Of a stretch of DNA of 64,000 nt, positions 57,441-64,000 are shown piece by piece. A model generated the notes under the pieces. That model did no database searches. It was not told where the DNA came from and saw only the letters and a list, made by a program, of their open reading frames with translations. The DNA comes from Methylomonas albis. GTDB lineage: Bacteria; Pseudomonadota; Gammaproteobacteria; Methylococcales; Methylomonadaceae. The first letter of the stretch is position 1. Every line of letters starts with the position of its first letter. The stretch covers positions 4,836,001 through 4,900,000 of the forward strand of contig NZ_JACXSS010000001.1 in assembly GCF_014850955.1 (NCBI RefSeq). The letters are read 5' to 3'. A program made the translations under genes and the position numbers.

Positions 57441-57460
57441 AGGGGCGTAGTTACGCCCCT
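57441..57460. repeat. palindrome between crp and the RND operon
   Basis: AGGGGCGTA and TACGCCCCT, exact 9-bp arms with a 2-nt loop, in the 30-bp gap between convergent genes. It may be a bidirectional terminator. Similar in style to the hairpin at 27838-27870. Confidence 0.55.
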
Positions 57461-60400
57461 CAGCCTTTCAACCCAAAACGGCGTACCAGACTTTGACGAG
57501 CGCCATCAACGTAGGTAAACACCACCGGCACCACCAGCAAACTTAACAAAGTAGAGCTGATCAAGCCACCGATTACCGCCACCGCCATCGGCTGACGAAA
57601 ACTGGCGTCCGCACCCCATCCCAACGCAATCGGTAACATGCCGGCAATCATGGCCACCGTCGTCATGACAATCGGCCTGGCTCGTTTATGACACGCATCC
57701 AACAAGGCATCATGCCGGCTTAGGCCATGCTCCCGCATCGCCAACAACGCATATTCCACCAACAAGATCGAATTTTTGGTGACAATGCCCATCAACATGA
57801 TCAAACCTATCATCGACGGAATATTTAACTCTCCGCCGGTCAGCAACAATGCGATAAATGCTCCCCCCATCGACAAAGGTATCGCCGACAGGATGGTCAA
57901 GGGCTGAAAGAAATCCTTGAATAGCAGTACTAACACGCAAAACACGCACAGCAAACCGGTCAACATCGCCATGCTGAAACTGCCGACCAATTCCGCCATA
58001 ATTTCGGCGTCGCCGGTCCGGATCAATTTAACGCCGGACGGCATATTCACCACCGCCGGCAAAGTTTTGGCGGCGGCCAGAGCCTCACCCAAGGACATGC
58101 CGCCCAGTTCGGCGTTAACTGTGACATAGCGGCGGCGGTCGTACCTATCCACCTGCGCAGAACCGCTGGCTAAGGACAATTCTGCCACACTGGATAGCGG
58201 TACCAATCTATCCCCCGCCCTAACTCTCAGATTAGCTAAGACCTGTAAATCCTGCCGCGCGGCATCGGCTATTCTTACTCGAATGGCAAGTTGGCGGTTA
58301 TCCAGATTCAGCTTGGCCAGTTGGGCATCAAAATCACCGCTGGTGGCAATCCTCACCGTTTCGCCGATCAGCTCGGCCGTCACGCCTAATTCGGCAGCGC
58401 GCTGCCAGTCCGGCCGAATTGCGATTTCCGGCCGTTCCAGGCTGGCGGTGGAGCTAATGCTACTCAGGGTGCCCACGGTACGCAAATCGCGCTCCAACGC
58501 CTGTGCACTGGCTTTTAACGCCGCCGCATTATCGCTGGACAGTATCAAAGACATTTTCTCGCCAGGGCCGCCAATCCCAATGGAAAAGCGGGCGCCCGGC
58601 ACATCTCGCAACGCCGCCCGTACTGCCTGCTCAATCTGCGTTTGATGCGGCCGCTGCTCCCGAGCGCTTAAGGTCATGGTCAGCGCGCCCTTGCGTTGCT
58701 CGCCGGGCCTGGTCACGCCGCCACCAACCAATTGACTGCTGCCGACTGCGGTAAAAACGTGTTCGACTCCCGCCAGTGGTTGCAATACCGCTCTCGCCGC
58801 TTCGGCAACGCGGCCTGCATCGTTTATCGAGCTACCCGGAGGCAACTCAAGTTGCACGGTGGTATAACCGCGATCAGCGGGCGGCACAAAACCCCCCGGG
58901 ATCAAGGGCAGCAATACACAAGCGCCGATAAAAAATAGCGCGGATAGCAGCATGGTGGTCTTGCGATGGCTCAAAGTCCACTGCACAGCTTTTAAATACC
59001 TCGGCATCAACCTACCATCGACGGCGGCCGGATGATGGCCTTCGGTGAGTAAGTAAGCCGCCAACATCGGCGTCAGCAAGCGCGCTACCAGCAAGGACGC
59101 CAGCACCGCAACTACGGCGGTCCAACCGAACTGCCGGAAAAACAATCCTGACACGCCGCTCATCAGCGCGGTAGGCATAAACACCACCACCAGCGTCAAG
59201 GTGGTGGCGATGACCGCCAGCGCGATTTCATCGACCGCTTCCGCAGCAGCCTGCCGGATGCTCTTGCCCATCCGTACATGCCGGGCAATATTTTCGATTT
59301 CCACAATCGCATCGTCCACCAAAATCCCGACCACGATAGCCAAAGCCAGCATGGTCAGCATATTCATGGAAAACCCCAGCCAATGCATCACCGCAAACGT
59401 CGGCAGAATCGACAAAGGCAGGGCCGAAGCCGACACCAAAGTCGCCCGCCAATCGCGCAAGAACCACCACACCACCAAGACAGCCAACAGCGCGCCTTCG
59501 TAGAGCATCATCATCGAACCTTCGTACTGCTCTTGCGAATACGCGACCGAACCGGAAATCAAAGTAAAACTCAAGGACGGATCGGCTTCGCGCAGCCGCG
59601 CCAAGGCCTGTTCCACCTCTTTAGCGATACGGGTTTCGTCAAAACCCTTGGCCCTGTAGATGTTGAAACCTATCAATGGCTTGCCGTCCAACGCGGCCAA
59701 TTGCGTGCGTTCGGCAACCGTATCGCGGACTGTGGCGATTTGATCCAAGCGCACCTCATGACCATTGGCTATTGCCACTGGTAAGGCCGCCAGTTCGCTG
59801 GCCTGCCGCACCGTAGCCAGTGTGCGCACGGATTGCTCCGCCAAGCCTAAATTACCCCGACCGCCGGAAGACTCTTGCTGCACTTGCTTCAAAGCTCGCG
59901 ACACATCGGTCGCGGTGACGCCCAACGACGCCAGCCGCACCGGATCGACTTCCAGTTGAATTTCGCGTTGCACGCCGCCCAAACGCTCGAAACGACCAAC
60001 GCCTGCTACACCCAACAGTATCTTGCCGACGGTGTCGTCCACCAGCCAGGACAAGGCTTCTTCGTCCAACTTGGCCGAGGCAATCGCGTAGGTCAAAATT
60101 GGCGCGCCGCCCACTGTCACCGCGCTGATACTGGGTTGCAGCACGCTGCTAGGCAAGTCCGAGCGCACCCGGTCCACCGCGTCCTTGGTTTCGATCAAGG
60201 CATCCGAGAGCTTTTTCTCCAAGATAAATTCGACGTTGATTTGCACCGAACCATCGGTGATCGAGGTGCGAATATGCTTCAAGCCGGATAAGGTGGCGAT
60301 CGAATCCTCGACTTTGCGCGCCACTTCGGTTTCGAGTTGTGCCGGCGCCGCGCCCGGTTGACTAAGCTTAACGATAACGCTGGGCAAATCCAGATCCGGC

Positions 60401-60510
60401 AAGCTCTGTATCGATAACTGCTGTAAACCGCGCAGCCCGGCGAGGGTCAACAAGATAAACAGTAAAATCGATGGAATCGGGTTGCGAATCGACCAAGAGG
60501 CAAAACTCAT
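57460..60510 (-). CDS. RND multidrug/solute efflux permease
   Basis: A 1016-residue AcrB/HAE1-type inner membrane permease. N-terminal membrane helix NPIPSILLFILLTLAGLR, the large periplasmic loops, and the central transmembrane block with the proton-relay Asp pair in VVGILVDDAIVEIENIARH. The second half repeats the plan. Drives export with a proton gradient in a tripartite complex with the adaptor upstream. The ATG overlaps the adaptor stop by one base (TGATG). No outer membrane channel gene is in the window. Confidence 0.93.
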   Translation of the reverse strand: MSFASWSIRNPIPSILLFILLTLAGLRGLQQLSIQSLPDLDLPSVIVKLSQPGAAPAQLETEVARKVEDSIATLSGLKHIRTSITDGSVQINVEFILEKKLSDALIETKDAVDRVRSDLPSSVLQPSISAVTVGGAPILTYAIASAKLDEEALSWLVDDTVGKILLGVAGVGRFERLGGVQREIQLEVDPVRLASLGVTATDVSRALKQVQQESSGGRGNLGLAEQSVRTLATVRQASELAALPVAIANGHEVRLDQIATVRDTVAERTQLAALDGKPLIGFNIYRAKGFDETRIAKEVEQALARLREADPSLSFTLISGSVAYSQEQYEGSMMMLYEGALLAVLVVWWFLRDWRATLVSASALPLSILPTFAVMHWLGFSMNMLTMLALAIVVGILVDDAIVEIENIARHVRMGKSIRQAAAEAVDEIALAVIATTLTLVVVFMPTALMSGVSGLFFRQFGWTAVVAVLASLLVARLLTPMLAAYLLTEGHHPAAVDGRLMPRYLKAVQWTLSHRKTTMLLSALFFIGACVLLPLIPGGFVPPADRGYTTVQLELPPGSSINDAGRVAEAARAVLQPLAGVEHVFTAVGSSQLVGGGVTRPGEQRKGALTMTLSAREQRPHQTQIEQAVRAALRDVPGARFSIGIGGPGEKMSLILSSDNAAALKASAQALERDLRTVGTLSSISSTASLERPEIAIRPDWQRAAELGVTAELIGETVRIATSGDFDAQLAKLNLDNRQLAIRVRIADAARQDLQVLANLRVRAGDRLVPLSSVAELSLASGSAQVDRYDRRRYVTVNAELGGMSLGEALAAAKTLPAVVNMPSGVKLIRTGDAEIMAELVGSFSMAMLTGLLCVFCVLVLLFKDFFQPLTILSAIPLSMGGAFIALLLTGGELNIPSMIGLIMLMGIVTKNSILLVEYALLAMREHGLSRHDALLDACHKRARPIVMTTVAMIAGMLPIALGWGADASFRQPMAVAVIGGLISSTLLSLLVVPVVFTYVDGARQSLVRRFGLKG

Positions 60511-61682
60511 CAATCAACCCTCGCCGCCGGCTCCGGAGCGATGTGCACGAGATCGCCATCGTTGAGAAAGCCGGCACCTTCCACCACCACTCGGTCGGTT
60601 TCGCTCAAGCCGTGGACAATTTCAATTTCCACGCCTTGCCGCCGGCCGGTATCGACCTCCTGTAAACTAACTGGCGAAGTAGTGGCAGCGCTGTGCAGCT
60701 TCAGCACATAGCTGCGGCCGTCGCGAATGACCACACTGGCCGCCGGCACAGTCAGCGCCGGGCGTTGACTTAACTCGATACGACCGCTGGCATACATACC
60801 GGCCCGCGCATGGCTGCCAGGCAGAATATCGGCATACATAAGGCCCAGCCGGGATTGCTCATCCAGAGCCGGCGCCAATTGTCGTACTCTGGCTTCGGCA
60901 ATGCTGCCGTCCGGAAGACTAAGCTGAGTCGCTTGGCCTGGCTGAATTTGCGCGATTTGTCCGGCAGTCAATTCGCCGCGCCATTCCAACCGATTTTGCC
61001 TGATCAACCGAAACAACTCCTGGCCACTGCCGGACACTGCACCCAATGTCGCCAGTCGCGCACTAATCGCACCGTCGTCGGGCGCGCGTACCTCGGCGTA
61101 CCCCAGTTGCAGCTGCTTGGCCGCTAACTGGGCCTTGATCGCATCGACCTGCGTGCGGGCGATTTCCGCTTCGGTTTCGTAACGCAGCAATTCCTGTTGA
61201 CTAAGTGTCGCGGCATTTTTTAGTTTCAACACCCGCTGTTCATTGGTCTCGGCCTGGACGGCAGTGGCCTGAGCCTGGGCCAGATTAGCCTTCAATTGCG
61301 CCAGATCGGCTCTCAGCATGTCCGTATCGAAGCGCGCCAACAACTGACCACGTTTGACCTGATCGCCAACATTGACATTGACTTCGATTAACCTTAATCC
61401 GGATTGCTGAGCGCCAATGACGGCCTCTTGCCAAGCCGCAATCGCCCCGGAGGCCTCAATGGTGGTCGGCCATTGCCGCCATTGCGGAGCGGCCCGGGTA
61501 ACCGTTAAAGCCGGCACGGCTTGCGTCGGAACGGAAGCATCCGGACTTTCCAGCCGTAAAGACCAGACTATAAGTACTGCAGCCAGCACGGTAAAAACCC
61601 CTGCAAGCAGTGCGCCGCGAGCCGTGCCGCCCTGCGAATGACGCTTATAAAAGCTAATAGAGCACGTTAGGTGTGTCATCAT
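60510..61682 (-). CDS. RND periplasmic adaptor subunit (membrane fusion protein)
   Basis: About 390 residues. A membrane anchor near the N-terminus, then the lipoyl-like halves EVNVNVGDQVKRGQLLARFD and VRAPDDGAISARLATLGAVS around a coiled-coil hairpin (about 110-215), then beta-barrel parts. Couples the RND permease to an outer membrane channel. ATG 61682 or 61679 is chosen; an upstream open frame to 61766 has no basis. Precedes the permease in a coupled pair. Confidence 0.93.
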   Translation of the reverse strand: MMTHLTCSISFYKRHSQGGTARGALLAGVFTVLAAVLIVWSLRLESPDASVPTQAVPALTVTRAAPQWRQWPTTIEASGAIAAWQEAVIGAQQSGLRLIEVNVNVGDQVKRGQLLARFDTDMLRADLAQLKANLAQAQATAVQAETNEQRVLKLKNAATLSQQELLRYETEAEIARTQVDAIKAQLAAKQLQLGYAEVRAPDDGAISARLATLGAVSGSGQELFRLIRQNRLEWRGELTAGQIAQIQPGQATQLSLPDGSIAEARVRQLAPALDEQSRLGLMYADILPGSHARAGMYASGRIELSQRPALTVPAASVVIRDGRSYVLKLHSAATTSPVSLQEVDTGRRQGVEIEIVHGLSETDRVVVEGAGFLNDGDLVHIAPEPAARVD

Positions 61683-61915
61683 GACGAAAAATCTCGGTAA
61701 ACATTTACTCAGGGCCAAGTCTATACGACAATTTAAGGCTGAACCATTCGGTTTAAATTTCGCCAATCGATGGCCTATTCACCGATGCTGCGCCAACCCG
61801 TTTGAAAAAGTCGGCTTCGAACATTAGGTTCTCCCGGATTGCAGGACGAAAGGAACCGTACACACTGAAAGATCCACGTACCGCGCAGAACGATTCCCTC
61901 GGGCTATTCAATCAC

Positions 61916-64000
61916 CTAGTCCGCCCTGGCTTCGCCGGAATTTGCCGCGACATTCTCCGCGACCGGCCAATGTCGCGGTTGCCGGATCAAGCCGACAATA
62001 TGGCGGACAAAACTCAAAATATCGTCAATAGCCGTATAGGCCACCGGAATCACCACCAAGCTCAGTGCGGTAGAGGTCAGCAAGCCGCCGATCACGGTAA
62101 TGGCCATCGGCGCCCGGAAACTCGGGTCGGCACCCAAGCCCAGGGCGATAGGCAACATGCCGGCGCCCATCGCGATCGTCGTCATCAGAATCGGTTGCAC
62201 CCGCTTACGGCAACTATCGATCACCGCGTCGAATCGGCTCATGCCGCGCTCGCGGCGGGCGATCATCGCGTATTCGACCAGCAGTATGGAGTTTTTGGTG
62301 ACCACGCCCATCAGCATCAACAGCCCGATCACGCTGGGCATCGCGAAGCTGCCGCCGGTCATCAGCAAGGCTAAGAATGCCCCGCCCAGCGATAAAGGTA
62401 GTGCACCGAGTATCGTCACCGGCTGGCTGAAGTCGCCGAACAACAGCACCAACACCACGTATATACACAACACGCCAATCGCCATCGCCCCGCCGAAACT
62501 ACCGAACAGCTCGTTCATCCGTTGTGCGTCGCCGGACTCTATGGTGCGCACCCCGGCCGGCAGGTTTTGCATGGTCGGCAATTGCATGACTTCAGCCAAC
62601 ACGTCGCCTACCACCCGCTCGCCCAACTCGATTTCGAAAGTGGTGTTGCGCATCCGGTCCAAGCGGTCGATTTGCTGCAAGCCGCCGGCCAGACGAATGT
62701 CGGCCAAGGTCGCCAGACTGACGCTGCCGACGCGTCCTGCCACCCGCAATTGGCCGATTTCGTCGAGGCTGTGGCGCACGGACTCGGCCAGCCGCACCCG
62801 AATCGGGATTTGCCGTTGCGGCAGATTCAGCTTGGCCATCACGTTGGCATAGTCGCCGTAACTGGCCACCCTGACCACTTCGGCCAAGGCCTCGACCGTG
62901 ACGCCCAATTCGGCGGCTTTATTGAAATCCGGGGTAATCTGTATCTCCGGACGTTGCAAACTAGCGCTAGACGTAATGTTTCCCAGGCCGCTGACTTGCC
63001 GCAGTTCGAGTTCGACCGCATCGGCGGCCCGGCGCAGGGCTTGCGGATCGTCGCTGGCCAGGGTCAGCTGCAGCTTTTCGCCGCTGCCGCCGCTGCCTAC
63101 GGCCACCCGCACGCCGGGCAGATCGGCCAGCTTGTCGCGTATCGCCGCCTCGATCGTAGCTTGCTTATAAGGACGTTCGGCGCGGTCGCGCAGGCTCAGG
63201 GTTAAGGAGGCCTTGCGCACTTCGTAGTTGGTGGTAGCAGCGTCCGGCCCACCTCCGCCGCTGCTGCCAACGCCATCCGCGCTAAAGACTTGAGTGACGT
63301 CCGGCAACTCGCGCAAGCGACGTTCCGCTTCGGCGGCGATGTTGCGGGTTTGCGCCAGCGTGCTGCCCGGCGGCAATTCCAGCGCAACCTTGGTTTGACT
63401 GTTGTCGGACGCCGGTACGAAACCCTTGGGCAGCAAGGGCATCAGGCTCAGCGAACCGGCCACGAACGCCACCACGCCAACGCCGACCGCCCAGCGATGG
63501 CCTAGACACCAGTCCACCACCTGCAGATAGGCCCGCATCACCGGGTTATCGCCGCTGTCGCGTTCCGGATGCGGCTTCAGCAGATAGGCCGCCATCATCG
63601 GCGTCAACAAGCGCGCCACCAACAACGACGCCAGTACCGCTGCCGCCGCAGTCATGCCGAATTGGCGAAAGAATTTGCCGGGTACTCCGCCCATGAACGC
63701 AGTCGGCAAGAACACCGCCACCAAGGTAAAGGTGGTGGCGATCACCGCGAAGCCGATTTCGTCGGCGGCGTCCATTGCCGCCTGCAGCGGCGTTTTGCCC
63801 ATTCGCAAATGCCGGACGATGTTTTCGATTTCAACGATGGCATCGTCCACCAAAATCCCCACCACCAACGCCAAGGCCAGTAAAGACAAAATGTTCAAAC
63901 TAAAACCGAAGTACCACATCGCCGCGAAGGTCGGCAGGATGGACAGGGGTAAGGCGACCGCCGCGACCAGTGTCGCCCGCCAGTCCCGCAAGAACCACCA
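61916..64000 (-). CDS. second RND efflux permease (5'-truncated by the window edge)
   Basis: The last about 695 residues of a paralogous RND permease; the start lies beyond 64000. The VVGILVDDAIVEIENIVRH motif with the Asp pair, FGGVPGKFFRQFG-type region and the second transmembrane block are seen. It resembles the permease at 57460-60510 strongly over the shared part. It has a 233-bp gap to the adaptor gene, so the next operon probably begins there. Its own adaptor is probably upstream, outside the window. Confidence 0.93.
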   Translation of the reverse strand, partial: WWFLRDWRATLVAAVALPLSILPTFAAMWYFGFSLNILSLLALALVVGILVDDAIVEIENIVRHLRMGKTPLQAAMDAADEIGFAVIATTFTLVAVFLPTAFMGGVPGKFFRQFGMTAAAAVLASLLVARLLTPMMAAYLLKPHPERDSGDNPVMRAYLQVVDWCLGHRWAVGVGVVAFVAGSLSLMPLLPKGFVPASDNSQTKVALELPPGSTLAQTRNIAAEAERRLRELPDVTQVFSADGVGSSGGGGPDAATTNYEVRKASLTLSLRDRAERPYKQATIEAAIRDKLADLPGVRVAVGSGGSGEKLQLTLASDDPQALRRAADAVELELRQVSGLGNITSSASLQRPEIQITPDFNKAAELGVTVEALAEVVRVASYGDYANVMAKLNLPQRQIPIRVRLAESVRHSLDEIGQLRVAGRVGSVSLATLADIRLAGGLQQIDRLDRMRNTTFEIELGERVVGDVLAEVMQLPTMQNLPAGVRTIESGDAQRMNELFGSFGGAMAIGVLCIYVVLVLLFGDFSQPVTILGALPLSLGGAFLALLMTGGSFAMPSVIGLLMLMGVVTKNSILLVEYAMIARRERGMSRFDAVIDSCRKRVQPILMTTIAMGAGMLPIALGLGADPSFRAPMAITVIGGLLTSTALSLVVIPVAYTAIDDILSFVRHIVGLIRQPRHWPVAENVAANSGEARAD

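Noticed and set aside
1-64000. tRNA, rRNA, integrase or insertion sequence
   Set aside because: No convincing tRNA-like cloverleaf, rRNA segment, integrase or transposase was recognised by reading the sequence.

Overview
The window looks like chromosomal DNA of a gammaproteobacterium, most plausibly a methanotroph of the Methylomonas/Methylococcales type. This is an inference from gene content: a copper-linked gene set (HvfA-type peptide cluster, SmbP-like protein, two multicopper oxidases), c4 cytochrome, EptA, a CRP/OsmC/SpeD neighbourhood and Rsd. No methane or methanol oxidation gene lies in the window, so the assignment is not proven. Coding density is high. I saw no rRNA, tRNA, CRISPR array or intact insertion sequence.

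Layout. 0-5 kb: ampD, a dynamin-like GTPase, pyrE, hemW and gloA. 5-23.2 kb: one leftward chemosensory locus, read from 23.2 kb down: short receptor with a CheZ-like motif, cheY, STAS protein, cheA, a 1995-residue receptor, a 1632-residue receptor, cheW, cheR, cheD, cheB. The two giant receptors carry tandem 546-bp repeats, each encoding four HAMP-like units, and share about 3.6 kb of nearly identical DNA. 23.4-26.5 kb: an ASCH gene facing a leftward copper-peptide operon (hvfA-like precursor, dedA, DUF692 enzyme, DUF2063 partner). 26.6-32.5 kb: nth, SmbP-like protein, thyA, DUF4124 protein, an SDR, a small abundant-looking helical exported protein, a nucleosidase-like protein and rsd.

32.5-41 kb: UPF0182 membrane protein, two unlike multicopper oxidases facing each other, and a membrane-bound GH17-like protein. 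41-45.5 kb: a lone M41-like metallopeptidase, two tandem diguanylate cyclases and dsbA. 45.5-46.06 kb: a gene-free stretch. 46-53 kb: cytochrome c4, engB, eptA, then the leftward group mpl, Rdx protein and a kinase-Cache fusion. 53-57.4 kb: ankyrin protein, apaG-apaH, Spy-like protein, speD-osmC and crp. 57.4-64 kb: RND efflux adaptor and permease plus a second RND permease cut by the window edge.

How parts fit. The chemosensory locus encodes a nearly complete pathway (kinase, coupling protein, adaptation enzymes, response regulator) with no separate phosphatase gene; the short receptor carries a DxxGQ motif that could fill that role. The shorter giant receptor ends in a pentapeptide fitting the CheR-tether pattern, and the longer has an Aer-like PAS domain and a zinc-binding CZB domain, so redox or energy sensing is likely. 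The peptide cluster, SmbP-like protein and multicopper oxidases suggest investment in periplasmic copper handling.
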